From the NCBI GenBank assembly GCA_947493695.1, contig CANLSF010000001.1:620001-684000 (forward strand): DNA of 64,000 nt, given 5' to 3'. The notes below the pieces were generated by a model, which was given only the letters and a program-made list of their open reading frames with translations, searched no databases and was not told the DNA's origin. Of the stretch, positions 45,094-54,722 are shown piece by piece; the stretch's first letter is position 1, and each line of letters opens with the position of its first letter. Both the position numbers and the translations under genes were made by a program. Source of the stretch: an uncultured Kiloniellaceae bacterium. Its GTDB lineage: Bacteria > Pseudomonadota > Alphaproteobacteria > Kiloniellales > Kiloniellaceae.

Positions 45094-46764
45094 TTATTCG
45101 GCAGGCTCGGCCGGAGCGGAAACCGTCTCCATACCCTGTTGTTCCCGCCGACTGTCGTTGTAGATCGCTTTGATGAGAGCAACGCACATCAACACCATCA
45201 CGAGCGAGAAGGGCAACGCCCCGATCACCATCGCGGTCTGGATCGCTTTAAGCCCGCCAACCAGCAGCAATGCCGCGACAACAGACCCAAGAGCCACACC
45301 CCAGAAGATGATGTGCGGACGTGCCTTGGGACCTTCATCGCCCGCTGCGTTGATCGTGTTGACGATCAGAACGGCGGAGTCAGCGGAGGTCACCAGATAG
45401 GTCATCAGCAACACAACGATCATGACAGCCATCAACCAGGAGAGAACCTCAGAGATCGGCGACAGCATGAAGTGTGTCATGGCGAAAATCTTGTCGCCAT
45501 CCGGTGCGCTGGTGATGACACCGTTTGCACCGCCGGTCAGCTCGAGATCGATGGCGGTACCACCGGCCCAGGTGAACCATACGAAGCACATGATCGAAGG
45601 CACGATCATCGCGCCCAGCACGAACTCGCGAATGGTCCGGCCCTTGGAAATACGCGCGAGGAACAGACCGACGAAGGGCGCGAATGCCACCCACCAGGCC
45701 CAGTAGAAGACCGACCAGGCCCCCTGCCAGTTGGCAAGTTTCGTCGCGACACTGTCATCCACACCATCGGTGTTCCAAACCCGGAACATCATGTCCGGCA
45801 TGGCGATCAGATAATCCCAGAGTCCGACGACCAGAGCCTGCAGACCGAAGAATGTCGAACCGAACAGCAGGAAGAAGCCAAGCAACAGGATACTCAGAAC
45901 CATGTTGATGTTCGACAGCCACTTGATGCCTTTGCCGACGCCCGACAGCGCCGAGAGGGTCGAAGCACCCATGATCACCATGATTGCGACGATAATGCCC
46001 AGAGAACTCGCCGTGCCCTCCTCGGTCGAGAGCCCGCCGATCCCGATCCGCGAAAGGCCTGATACGAACTGCTCAACACCGAAACCAAGAGTCTGCGCAA
46101 CACCCAGAATGGTCGCGACCACCGCAACGATGTCGATGACATGGCCCCAGGGTCCGGACAGCGACTTGCCGAACAATGGGGTCAGAGACGAACGGATGGT
46201 CAACGGCAAGGCCCTGCGGTAGCTGAAGAAGGCCAAAGCCAATCCTGCAATCGCGTAACAGGCCCAGGCGCCAAGCCCCCAGTGCAGGAAGGACCACTTG
46301 TAAGCCATGCGGATGTTATCCGCGTTGGCGGCAGTGGTGAGCCCCTGGATAACCTCAGGATTGTTGTTGAAGTGATAGACCGGTTCCGCAACCGCCCATG
46401 TCAGCATACCGACGCCAATACCGGCGCCGAACATCATCGAAAACCAGGAGAAATTCGAGAACTCAGGCTGCTCGCCATGCTGGCCAAGTTTGAGCCGTCC
46501 GGCTGCCGGCCAAATGGCGAGAACGATACAAACCAGCACGAAAACTGCTACGACCCAGATGTACCAGGACGCAAAGTTCGAAAGGATGAAGGTATTGAAT
46601 TTGTTCAGGATCGCCCCGGCCTGCTCCGGGAACGCAACGGCCCAGATGACAAGCCCGCCGATCAGAATTTTGGACGAGATCGTGACATCTCGGCTAAAGC
46701 CGCGATAAAAGCCGGAATCGGCTGTTTTAATTGGTAAATCGGTAAGCGCTGGCTTCAAAGCCAT
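45094..46764 (-). CDS. BCCT family betaine/carnitine/choline transporter
   Basis: Inner-membrane carrier of 556 residues with 12 helices that takes up quaternary-ammonium compounds, usually with sodium. The motif region WAWWVAFAPFVGLFLARISKGRTIREF is the BCCT signature with the tryptophan box that holds the trimethylammonium head; WFSMMFGAGIGVGMLTW is the other typical block. ATG 46764 with GGGGGG upstream is preferred over an in-frame start at 46824. It is convergent with htpX and divergent from rsmB, dividing two genes that are often neighbours. Substrate (betaine, choline or carnitine) is not resolved. A role in salt tolerance is likely. Confidence 0.93.
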   Translation of the reverse strand: MALKPALTDLPIKTADSGFYRGFSRDVTISSKILIGGLVIWAVAFPEQAGAILNKFNTFILSNFASWYIWVVAVFVLVCIVLAIWPAAGRLKLGQHGEQPEFSNFSWFSMMFGAGIGVGMLTWAVAEPVYHFNNNPEVIQGLTTAANADNIRMAYKWSFLHWGLGAWACYAIAGLALAFFSYRRALPLTIRSSLTPLFGKSLSGPWGHVIDIVAVVATILGVAQTLGFGVEQFVSGLSRIGIGGLSTEEGTASSLGIIVAIMVIMGASTLSALSGVGKGIKWLSNINMVLSILLLGFFLLFGSTFFGLQALVVGLWDYLIAMPDMMFRVWNTDGVDDSVATKLANWQGAWSVFYWAWWVAFAPFVGLFLARISKGRTIREFVLGAMIVPSIMCFVWFTWAGGTAIDLELTGGANGVITSAPDGDKIFAMTHFMLSPISEVLSWLMAVMIVVLLMTYLVTSADSAVLIVNTINAAGDEGPKARPHIIFWGVALGSVVAALLLVGGLKAIQTAMVIGALPFSLVMVLMCVALIKAIYNDSRREQQGMETVSAPAEPAE

Positions 46765-47222
46765 GTTCGATACCCCCCTTGTTAGTTCCCGATGGTCACT
46801 GTCTGCGGGCCTTCGATCCGGCACGTCACAGCAGCGGCTCTTTTCTTATTATCTTAACACATCTTTTACCTGTTCTTTGCCAATAGCAACACTCAACAAG
46901 CGACATTCCGCAGAGGGATCGCGTCCAAAGTGGTTTTTTATCCCTACCAGTCTGCAGAAGAGAAATCGGGCAAGCGAGATCGAAGCCTCAGACTGAAGTC
47001 CTGCAGCGCGCGCCCGCATTCCCAGAACTAACCCGTTCTTTCTAAAAAGAAACAGCCTCCTGTCACCACTCAAAGGGATAGATTGAATCCGGGCGGACGA
47101 CCTCTGCTCAGCCGCAAAATCTCAAATCTCAAATCTCCGTGAGCCGGGGCCCGGTCAAACTTCACACAGCAGGAATTCAAAATTCCGCTTTCATTGCGCT
47201 GCCGAAATGCTAAACCCCGGCC
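46765..47222. other. Divergent intergenic region (BCCT / rsmB)
   Basis: About 458 bases, the longest gap in the window. It must hold the promoters of both genes. It contains a short tandem run, TCTCAAATCTCAAATCTC, near 47117-47137. Short open frames here have no ribosome sites or recognisable products. No RNA gene or riboswitch was recognised. Confidence 0.4.
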
Positions 47223-48626
47223 ATGCCAAGCAAACGCAAGACCAGCAAAGACACCCGCAGCCGCAGGCCGAACGACGATCCTTCCTCTCAGGGAGCATCA
47301 CGTGCGCCGGCTCAGCGGAGCGGCAAGGGCCCTAATCCGCGCAGGATCGCCGCCACCGTCCTGAACGCCGTGCTACTTCAGGAAACGCCGCTCGACGACG
47401 CCCTGAATAATCACAAGGATCTGCCGAACCTTGACGCGCGCGACCGCGCCTTTGTCCGACTGCTCACGACAACGGTACTGCGCCACCTCGGCCAGATCGA
47501 CGATCTGATCGCCCACTGCCTGGACCGGCCGCTAAAGGCAAAGTTCGCCGAAGCCGAAGACCTGATCCGTATGGGCGCTGCACAGCTGCTGTTTCTCGAG
47601 ACGCCGCCCCATGCTGCGTTGAGCACGACTCTCGCTCTGGCAACCACTCCAAGGACTTCGGGTCAGAAAGGCCTGATCAATGCGATCCTGCGCCGCCTGG
47701 ACCGGGAAGGTCGCGAACTGGTCATTGCCCAGAACGCTGCGCGCCTGAACACCCCGGACTGGCTCTGGCAATCCTGGTGCGAGGCTTATGGTGACGCTGG
47801 CGCTCAAGCGATTGCTGAAGCCAACATGAAGGAACCGCCCCTCGACCTGACCATCAAAACCGAGAGCGGCGACTGGGTGACACGCATGGCCAATGCCGGC
47901 CTCGATGCCCAGAAACTGCCCGGTGGATCTGTGCGCGTCGGACACGCCGGCGATGTGCGCCGCCTGCCCGGATACGACCGTGGTCACTGGTGGGTTCAGG
48001 ACGCAGCGGCAACCCTGCCCGCGCGCCTGCTGGGAAACATCGAGAATCTGAAGGTCATCGACCTCTGCGCCGCACCGGGCGGAAAGACCGCCCAACTCGC
48101 TGCAGCCGGGGCCAAGGTCACCGCCGTCGATCGTTCGACAAGCCGGCTGCGCCGCCTGTCGGAAAACCTGGATCGCCTGAACCTATCTGCCGAAGTGGTG
48201 TCCGCAAACGCCACCAGGTGGGAACCCAAGCAACCGGCCGACGCCGTTCTGCTGGACGCGCCCTGCAGCGCCACGGGCACCCTGCGGCGTCATCCCGACA
48301 TCGCGTGGCTGCGCAAGGCCGAAGATATCACCTCTGTTGCCGAGCTGCAGGACAACCTGCTCAATGCAGCAGCCGAAATGGTCAAACCTGGCGGCCTTCT
48401 GGTCTATGCGACCTGTTCTCTTCAGCCGGAAGAGGGTCCTGAGCGCATTACAGCTCTGCTTGAAAAGCGCAAAGATCTCGAGCGGGTTCCCCTTCAGGCC
48501 GAGGAGCTTGGTGCTGGTCTGGAGGCGTCGATCACAGCGGAGGGTGATCTGCGCACCCTGCCCTCGCATCTCGCCGAACAGGGTGGAATGGATGGATTTT
48601 ATGCCTGCCGGCTGAGGCGGCTGTAA
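47223..48626 (+). CDS. rsmB: 16S rRNA m5C967 methyltransferase RsmB
   Basis: SAM-dependent RNA methyltransferase of 467 residues that modifies C967 of 16S rRNA. A basic N-terminal stretch (1-40) leads to a NusB-like domain (about 45-170, ILRRLDREGRELV) and a Rossmann methylase: SAM loop LCAAPGGKTAQLA, motif IV DAPCSATGTLRRHP with the first cysteine, and motif VI YATCSLQPEEG with the catalytic cysteine. It is divergent from the BCCT gene and heads a co-directional run rsmB, rpe, heparinase. ATG at 47223 has no strong ribosome site. Identification is firm at family level; the exact cytosine is inferred. Confidence 0.92.
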   Translation: MPSKRKTSKDTRSRRPNDDPSSQGASRAPAQRSGKGPNPRRIAATVLNAVLLQETPLDDALNNHKDLPNLDARDRAFVRLLTTTVLRHLGQIDDLIAHCLDRPLKAKFAEAEDLIRMGAAQLLFLETPPHAALSTTLALATTPRTSGQKGLINAILRRLDREGRELVIAQNAARLNTPDWLWQSWCEAYGDAGAQAIAEANMKEPPLDLTIKTESGDWVTRMANAGLDAQKLPGGSVRVGHAGDVRRLPGYDRGHWWVQDAAATLPARLLGNIENLKVIDLCAAPGGKTAQLAAAGAKVTAVDRSTSRLRRLSENLDRLNLSAEVVSANATRWEPKQPADAVLLDAPCSATGTLRRHPDIAWLRKAEDITSVAELQDNLLNAAAEMVKPGGLLVYATCSLQPEEGPERITALLEKRKDLERVPLQAEELGAGLEASITAEGDLRTLPSHLAEQGGMDGFYACRLRRL

Positions 48627-48791
48627 AATCCGGAGACTCGCCCTCGAACCGCCACAATTGAGCGCGAGATTCACCGCAGGTTCTCTTCTCCGCGTGGATC
48701 CTGCGCCAATCACGTGTAGAGCACCGAAAAGCGCCATCTTTTACACACGCCTGCGCTTGCGGGCGCGGAGTCATGCTGGTACCAAGAAGCC

Positions 48792-49460
48792 ATGCAACAA
48801 AGCACCAGAATAGCACCCTCCATCCTGTCCGCCGACTTTGCCAAATTGGGTGAGGAAGTGCGTGCCATTGATGAGGCCGGCGCCGATTACATCCATATCG
48901 ATGTGATGGATGGCCACTTCGTTCCCAACCTGACCATTGGACCAGGCGTGGTCAAAGCCTTGCGGCCGCACAGCAGCAAGGTCTTCGATGTTCATCTCAT
49001 GATCTCACCGGTCGACGCCTTCGTGACGGCGTTTGCCGAAGCGGGTGCCGACATTATCACGGTCCACCCCGAAGCGGGCCCTCATGTGCACCGGACCATC
49101 CAGCTGATCAAATCCCTTGGCAAGAAAGCCGGTCTCTCACTGAACCCGGCAACGCCGGTTGATGCAGTCGACCACCTGCTCGATCAGCTGGACCTGATTT
49201 TGGTAATGAGCGTCAATCCAGGCTTCGGCGGCCAGGCTTTTATCCCCGGCGCGTTGAACAAGGTCGAGGCGCTGCGCCGCAAAATCGAGGCAAGCGGGCG
49301 CGACATCGATCTGGAAGTCGACGGTGGCATCAATTTCGATACAGCCCCTAGCGCCATCGCAGCAGGCGCAGATGTTCTGGTTGCGGGCACCGCGACCTTC
49401 GCCGGTGGACCCGGCAACTACGCGGCAAACATCAGTCGTATCCGCGGTTCAGGAGGATGA
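48792..49460 (+). CDS. rpe: Ribulose-phosphate 3-epimerase
   Basis: Converts ribulose 5-phosphate and xylulose 5-phosphate in the pentose phosphate pathway. 222 residues forming a TIM barrel with the metal site [17 protein letters not shown] near 35-50, [19 protein letters not shown] near 138-149, and the phosphate-binding DGGINF region near 175 and AGTATF near the end. The stop codon overlaps the ATG of the heparinase-like gene (ATGA), so the two are coupled. Lies 165 bases after rsmB. Firm identification. Confidence 0.97.
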   Translation: MQQSTRIAPSILSADFAKLGEEVRAIDEAGADYIHIDVMDGHFVPNLTIGPGVVKALRPHSSKVFDVHLMISPVDAFVTAFAEAGADIITVHPEAGPHVHRTIQLIKSLGKKAGLSLNPATPVDAVDHLLDQLDLILVMSVNPGFGGQAFIPGALNKVEALRRKIEASGRDIDLEVDGGINFDTAPSAIAAGADVLVAGTATFAGGPGNYAANISRIRGSGG

Positions 49461-51262
49461 TGAGCAAGGGACAGGTTGGCCGTCTTGCAGTGGCGTCTCC
49501 CGACGGCGAGAGCACTCGTTCGAAGTACGATTCCCTTCGGCAGGGTCTTGTCGAGGGCGCAGGAAATTTTCGCCATTTTCTCCGGCGTCCGGGAGATCAG
49601 GTGGCATCTGCCCTTTGGTACGCGCTCAAACGCCCCCTGTTCAGTCTGGCCCCCTATCGATTTTCGCTTTTCGGCCCCAACGCGACTGCCGTGCGGCTCA
49701 GCCCGACCGACCCCTGGCCGGGAAATGCCGATGAAGGCGCAGAGATTCTCGCGGGCAATTTCAACTTCGCCGGCAATACGCTCCGAAATCCTGCCCCGCT
49801 CTGGCGACCTCCCGGCGCACCCGTAGAATGGGTTTCCGATCTGCACTCCTTTTCCTGGCTGCGTGATCTGCGCGCCGTTGGCGGCGACGCGGCCCGGCGG
49901 CGGGCGCGGGATCTGGTCGGGTCCTGGTTGGCGGCGAATGATCACTGGAGTGCACCGGCCTGGCAGCCCGTCAATCTGGGCCAGCGCCTGACCAACTGGC
50001 TGGGTCAGTACGAGTTCTTTGCGGCCAGCGCCGACGTCGCTTTCCGGCACCGGCTGCTGGAGGGCATGGTCCAGCAGGCACGGCACCTCTCCAGAGCGCT
50101 GCCCGGCGGCCTGGCGGGTTGCGATTTGATCATGGCCCTGCAGGGTTTGATCTCGGTCGGCGCCTGCATTCCGGGTTGCGAGGCCTGGCTCGATCGCGGT
50201 CTGGCTTTGCTGGAACGCGAACTGGCAAAACAGATCCTCGCTGACGGCGGACACATTGAACGCAGTCCCTCGCGGCATTTGAAAGTTCTGCGCGCCCTGA
50301 TCGACATCCGCGCCCTTCTGCATGCCTCGGGAAAACCGGTGCCGCAGAGTCTGGCAACCGCAATCGAGAATATGGCGCCGATCCTGCGTCTGCTGCGGCA
50401 CGGCGACGGCGGCCTCTCGCTTTTCAATGGCAGCAACGAAGATACCGGCTGGCAGATCGATATGATCCTGCAGCGTGCGGACGGCGCAGCGCGCAGCCTC
50501 CTGAACGCACCCGACAGCGGCTTTCAGAGACTGCAGGCCGGACGCAGCGTCGTCATCGTCGATGCCGGGAGTCCACCACGGGCCGGCTATGACCGCCATG
50601 CCCATGCAGGTACCCTGGCCTTTGAACTGAGTGCAGGACGCGAGCGTCTGATTGTCAACTGCGGCGCCCAGACAAACCATCCCAACTGGCAGTGGGTTCA
50701 GCGCTCAACTGCGGCGCATACCACCGCGGTTCTGGGTGATACCAATTCGTCACAGCTGGGGCCTCAGGCCAATCTTTTCAGGACACCGCGCAATGTGTCC
50801 TGCAGACGCGAAGAGGTCGAAGGCAACACCTGGCTCGATATGAGCCATGACGGTTACAAAGACGCTTTCGGGGTGGTGCATCACCGTCGGCTTTTCCTCT
50901 CCTCGACGGGGGATGATCTGCGCGGCGAAGATCGTTTCGAAGGAAAGGCTTCAGCCTCTGCCGTCCTGCGGTTTCATCTGCACCCGGATGTGACTGCAAG
51001 CCTGGCCGCAAGCGGCGATAATGTCCTGTTGCGTCCGGCCAAAGGTGCCGGCTGGCAGTTTAGGGCCCGCGGCGGCAGCATTTCGCTGGAGCAAAGCGTC
51101 TACCTTGGCCGTGCAGGTGAAGTGCGCCGCTGTGAACAGATCGTTGTCCACTGTCCCGCCGAGTCCGCCGAAGCGCCGGCTTTGGATGCAGAGGACGACG
51201 CCTCTTCCGGAGTCGTGGTAAAATGGGCGATCAAACGAATGACCGCCAACAAAAGCGGCTAG
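49457..51262 (+). CDS. Heparinase II/III family protein
   Basis: Protein of 601 residues with an alpha-helical toroid domain (about 60-340) and a C-terminal beta-sandwich (about 360-600) that begins with [23 protein letters not shown], the family's catalytic-like block with histidines. Members cut uronic-acid polysaccharides by beta-elimination. Alphaproteobacteria carry this form before purH, with an unknown natural substrate; it may trim an envelope glycan rather than heparin. It starts at ATG 49457 inside the end of rpe, with AGGAGG just upstream. It precedes two glycan synthesis genes, which supports a cell-surface polysaccharide role. Confidence 0.87.
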   Translation: MMSKGQVGRLAVASPDGESTRSKYDSLRQGLVEGAGNFRHFLRRPGDQVASALWYALKRPLFSLAPYRFSLFGPNATAVRLSPTDPWPGNADEGAEILAGNFNFAGNTLRNPAPLWRPPGAPVEWVSDLHSFSWLRDLRAVGGDAARRRARDLVGSWLAANDHWSAPAWQPVNLGQRLTNWLGQYEFFAASADVAFRHRLLEGMVQQARHLSRALPGGLAGCDLIMALQGLISVGACIPGCEAWLDRGLALLERELAKQILADGGHIERSPSRHLKVLRALIDIRALLHASGKPVPQSLATAIENMAPILRLLRHGDGGLSLFNGSNEDTGWQIDMILQRADGAARSLLNAPDSGFQRLQAGRSVVIVDAGSPPRAGYDRHAHAGTLAFELSAGRERLIVNCGAQTNHPNWQWVQRSTAAHTTAVLGDTNSSQLGPQANLFRTPRNVSCRREEVEGNTWLDMSHDGYKDAFGVVHHRRLFLSSTGDDLRGEDRFEGKASASAVLRFHLHPDVTASLAASGDNVLLRPAKGAGWQFRARGGSISLEQSVYLGRAGEVRRCEQIVVHCPAESAEAPALDAEDDASSGVVVKWAIKRMTANKSG

Positions 51263-51332
51263 GCCGGATCACCTTTCAGATAAACAACGCGGCTCCACGT
51301 CGAAGGCGCGTAACAGGGTCTATAACGTCGGC

Positions 51333-52367
51333 ATGACGCTGATTGAACTTATCTTCGCAGCAGGCCTGGCCGCAGCCGCAACCTGGGCCGCAACCTGGCT
51401 GGTGCTGAAGCAGCTGGTCCGCCATGGCATCTTCGACACGCCGAACGAACGCAGCAGCCATAAACACCCAAAGCCGCGCGGCGGCGGTTTGGCGGTTCTT
51501 TCGGTTCTCTTGCCATCCTGGGTCCTGATTTATCTGCTCTACGGTTCCGCACCACCGGGCTTTTTCCCGGTGCTGGCCGCAACTTTGATTTTAGCCGCCG
51601 TCTCCTGGCTCGATGATGTCAAAAACCAGCCGGTCGTGCTGAGGTTGATCGTTCAGTTCGGAGCCGTTGCCATCGGGATCGGTTTTACTGCCTTGAGCAG
51701 CGAGAGCTTTCTTCTGTTCCAGGGCATCATACCGAACTGGCTCGATCATCTTTTCAAGGCCCTGGCGTGGGTGTGGTTCATCAATCTCTTCAACTTCATG
51801 GACGGCGCCGACGGTATCACCGGCATTGAAACACTTGCCATAGGGTTAGGATTGGCACTTCTGGCGGCCTTAAACCAAGGCGGTTTTGTCAGCGCAGCCT
51901 ACCCACTGATGCTCGCAGCCTGCGCGGCGGGATTTCTGCTCTGGAATTGGGCGCCATCGAAGATTTTCCTCGGTGACGTCGGCAGCGTCACGCTCGGCTA
52001 TCTCATCGGCTGGCTCCTGCTGCTCAGTGCGGCGCAGGGTTACTGGGCCGCCGCCCTGCTGCTTCCCCTCTACTACCTTTGCGACGCCACCATCACTCTG
52101 TGCCGGCGTGCACTGCGGGGCGAGAAAATCTGGCGCGGCCACCGCGAGCACTTCTATCAGAAAGCGCTGCTGCGCGGTGCGGGCCACGCCTGGGTTTCCG
52201 CCAACGTTCTTTTGCACAACATCGCACTGATTCTTCTGGCGCTGGCGAGCACCTCCCTGACTCTCTGGCTGCCGCTGAGCGGTGGCATTCTGGTGGTAGC
52301 AGTCCTGCTGTTCCGCTTTGCGAATTATCCAATGACCTCACACAGTCCGGGACCTGCGACGGAATAG
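51333..52367 (+). CDS. WecA/WbpL-type polyprenyl-phosphate sugar-1-phosphate transferase
   Basis: Integral membrane enzyme of 344 residues with about 10-11 helices that starts a glycan on undecaprenyl phosphate. MraY/WecA motifs are in order: ASHK-like SSHKHPKPRGGG (residues 45-56), the aspartates SWLDDVKN (near 90), NLFNFMDGADGI (near 150), FLGDVGSVTLG (near 212) and the histidine-rich loop RGHREHFYQKA (near 268). The donor is likely a UDP-N-acetylhexosamine derivative. The following WbpM/CapD-type gene (131 bases on) probably makes or modifies that sugar. No other glycosyltransferases are in view. Confidence 0.9.
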   Translation: MTLIELIFAAGLAAAATWAATWLVLKQLVRHGIFDTPNERSSHKHPKPRGGGLAVLSVLLPSWVLIYLLYGSAPPGFFPVLAATLILAAVSWLDDVKNQPVVLRLIVQFGAVAIGIGFTALSSESFLLFQGIIPNWLDHLFKALAWVWFINLFNFMDGADGITGIETLAIGLGLALLAALNQGGFVSAAYPLMLAACAAGFLLWNWAPSKIFLGDVGSVTLGYLIGWLLLLSAAQGYWAAALLLPLYYLCDATITLCRRALRGEKIWRGHREHFYQKALLRGAGHAWVSANVLLHNIALILLALASTSLTLWLPLSGGILVVAVLLFRFANYPMTSHSPGPATE

Positions 52368-52497
52368 CCGCACAGCATCTGAAGCCCGACCTTGCATACC
52401 CGAGACCACTTCGTGTTAATCTAACAATGGTTTACATCCTCTCGACTCACTTCGATCTTCGAGAGCAGACCAGACAGCTGTAGCAGATGACATCCGG

Positions 52498-54441
52498 ATG
52501 ATAGTGAAATCGCACAAACTTCCGCGCGCGCTCGCGGCACTTTGCCATGACATCTTCATGGCGGGCCTTTCGTTTGTGCTGGCCCTTGGGTTGCGGCTCG
52601 GCGAAGGAGCCCTGCCTCATTTCACCAACCATCTGCTTCCCGCCTGGGTCCTCTTCGTTGCAGTCTGCGGAATTGTGTTCTGGGCAACCGGGCTGTACCG
52701 GGGTATCTGGCGCTACGCCTCTATGAACGATCTGGCGGCGATTGTGAAAGCTGTCACGATCGCGCTGATGATCTACGTGCCGATTGCCTTTCTCACGACC
52801 CGGGCGGTGGATATCCCGCGGTCCTCCGTAGTAATCAACTGGTTCGTCCTGATTTTCCTGCTCGGCGCCCCGCGCATGGCCTACCGCGTATTCAAGGACC
52901 GCGGCCTGCGGCACCTGATGGAACGCAGCAGGCATTTGCGGGTGCCGGTTCTGGTGGTCGGCACCGGCGACGCGGCGGAAGTCTTCATCCGTGAGATGGC
53001 GCGGGACCGTGACGGGGCATATGAAATTCTGGGTGTCGTTGATGACCGGGGTACGCGGGTTGGCCGCAGTATCCATGACGTTCCCGTCGTCGGACATCTG
53101 AACGATCTCGAGCGAGTTGTTGAGCAGGCGACACAACGCGGTGGACGACGCCCGCGACGGCTCATTCTTGCCAAATCCCTGGACCGCGAAGCCATGCAGA
53201 CCCTGCTTGGCCTCACTGAAGAGCTGGATCTGGACATCGACCGGATGCCGCGCCTGACAGATTTCAAGATCAATGCGGAAGGCGCCACCGCGAGCGGAAT
53301 AGAAGTCCGCCCGATCGCGATCGAAGACCTTCTGGGCAGAAGTCAGGCCAAGCTCGACCGGAACGCCATGCGCAATTTGATCGCAAACCGCCGCGTCATG
53401 GTTACGGGCGCAGGCGGATCAATCGGATCTGAACTGGTCCGGCAGATCGCTGCCTTCGGCCCAAGCCGCCTGATTCTCTTCGATAATGCGGAATATCTGC
53501 TTTACGGCATTGATCTGGAGATCTCAGAAAAATATCCGCAGATGTCTCAGCGCGCTGTGCTTGGCGATGTGCGGGACGCCGTACGGCTGAACGTTACCAT
53601 GGCCGAAGAACGTCCCGAACTGCTGTTCCATGCCGCCGCCCTGAAACATGTTCCGATGGTCGAAGCCAATCCCATCGAGGGCATGCTGACCAACGTCATC
53701 GGCACCCGCAACACAGCCGATGCCTGCCGCAAACATGGCGTAGATGCCATGGTTCTGATTTCCACCGACAAAGCCATCAATCCCCCCAACGTCATGGGGG
53801 CGACAAAGCGGCTCGCCGAAAGCTACTGTCAGGCGCTGGATATCGCAGAGCGCGCAGCATCGGGCACACGCTTCGTCACTGTTCGCTTTGGCAACGTTCT
53901 GGGGTCGACCGGCTCTGTTGTGCCGCTTTTCACACGACAGCTTGCGAACGGCGGCCCCCTTACGATCACCCATCCCGATATGACCCGCTATTTCATGACC
54001 ATTCGTGAAGCAGTGGAGCTCGTGCTGCAGGCCTCGGTTCTGGGTGCGAATGCGCCCTCGGAGGAAGCCGGCAAGATTTACGTTCTGGATATGGGCAAGC
54101 CGATCAAAATCGAGGACCTGGCCCGTCAGATGATCCGGCTCGGCGGCCTGCGGCCTGAAAAGGATATCAAAATCGTCTATACCGGATTGCGCCCGGGCGA
54201 AAAGCTCTACGAAGAGCTCTTTCACGAGTTGGAACCTCTCGTCGAAACCAGTCACCCTTCGCTGCACCTGGCCTCGCCGCGCACCACGAACCTGGAACTG
54301 TTATCGCGAAGCCTCGACGATCTGAATGCCGCTGCGTTGCTGCGTGATCAGGACACCGCGGCCCAGCACCTGCGACGACTTGTGCCGGAGTACAACAAGG
54401 CAAGTGAACAGCCTGAAGATTCGGTGGTTGTGGCGCTCTAG
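52498..54441 (+). CDS. WbpM/CapD-type UDP-sugar 4,6-dehydratase, membrane-anchored
   Basis: Protein of 647 residues with four N-terminal helices (about 15-125), a first Rossmann module (VVGTGDAAEVFIREM, near 157-171) and a C-terminal SDR module (about 295-600): TGAGGSIGSEL, then DVRD and STDKAINPPNVMGATKRLAE, where the YxxxK tyrosine is replaced by methionine as in WbpM/FlmA-type enzymes and K is kept. It converts UDP-GlcNAc to a 4-keto-6-deoxy sugar on the inner membrane. It pairs with the preceding WecA/WbpL-type gene. Small hairpin CTCTCGA/TCGAGAG at 52439-52465 precedes it. Confidence 0.93.
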   Translation: MIVKSHKLPRALAALCHDIFMAGLSFVLALGLRLGEGALPHFTNHLLPAWVLFVAVCGIVFWATGLYRGIWRYASMNDLAAIVKAVTIALMIYVPIAFLTTRAVDIPRSSVVINWFVLIFLLGAPRMAYRVFKDRGLRHLMERSRHLRVPVLVVGTGDAAEVFIREMARDRDGAYEILGVVDDRGTRVGRSIHDVPVVGHLNDLERVVEQATQRGGRRPRRLILAKSLDREAMQTLLGLTEELDLDIDRMPRLTDFKINAEGATASGIEVRPIAIEDLLGRSQAKLDRNAMRNLIANRRVMVTGAGGSIGSELVRQIAAFGPSRLILFDNAEYLLYGIDLEISEKYPQMSQRAVLGDVRDAVRLNVTMAEERPELLFHAAALKHVPMVEANPIEGMLTNVIGTRNTADACRKHGVDAMVLISTDKAINPPNVMGATKRLAESYCQALDIAERAASGTRFVTVRFGNVLGSTGSVVPLFTRQLANGGPLTITHPDMTRYFMTIREAVELVLQASVLGANAPSEEAGKIYVLDMGKPIKIEDLARQMIRLGGLRPEKDIKIVYTGLRPGEKLYEELFHELEPLVETSHPSLHLASPRTTNLELLSRSLDDLNAAALLRDQDTAAQHLRRLVPEYNKASEQPEDSVVVAL

Positions 54442-54722
54442 GGGCCGTTGAGGTGCGGGTCACGGATGCGCATATTCCGGCTAAACCGCGCGATGATTCA
54501 TAGAAAAGTTGATTCTGTCAGGCATCGAGTCGTACCGCAGCGCAACATCGTTGCTTGACGTGACGGCGGCTGGCCCCTAAACCCCAGACAAACAATCCGG
54601 CCAGCGCCCTTTGCGCGGCCTCAGCGGCTCGAAAAACGACATATCCGTCACCGGGCCGCGACGGCAGTTTCCCTGCGCGACGCCTTGCCGGATCCCGGAA
54701 TTATGCCCGCTGGAGCCGCTCT

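Noticed and set aside
46849-47073. Short open frames in the BCCT-rsmB gap
   Set aside because: No ribosome sites, Cys/Arg-rich random-looking products, and the region is needed for two promoters.
49418-50680. Antisense open frame over the heparinase-like gene
   Set aside because: The forward protein has domain structure and a ribosome site; the antisense one has neither.
52439-52465. CTCTCGA/TCGAGAG inverted repeat before the WbpM-type gene
   Set aside because: Seven-base arms with a 13-base gap could occur by chance and no T run or promoter box supports a role.
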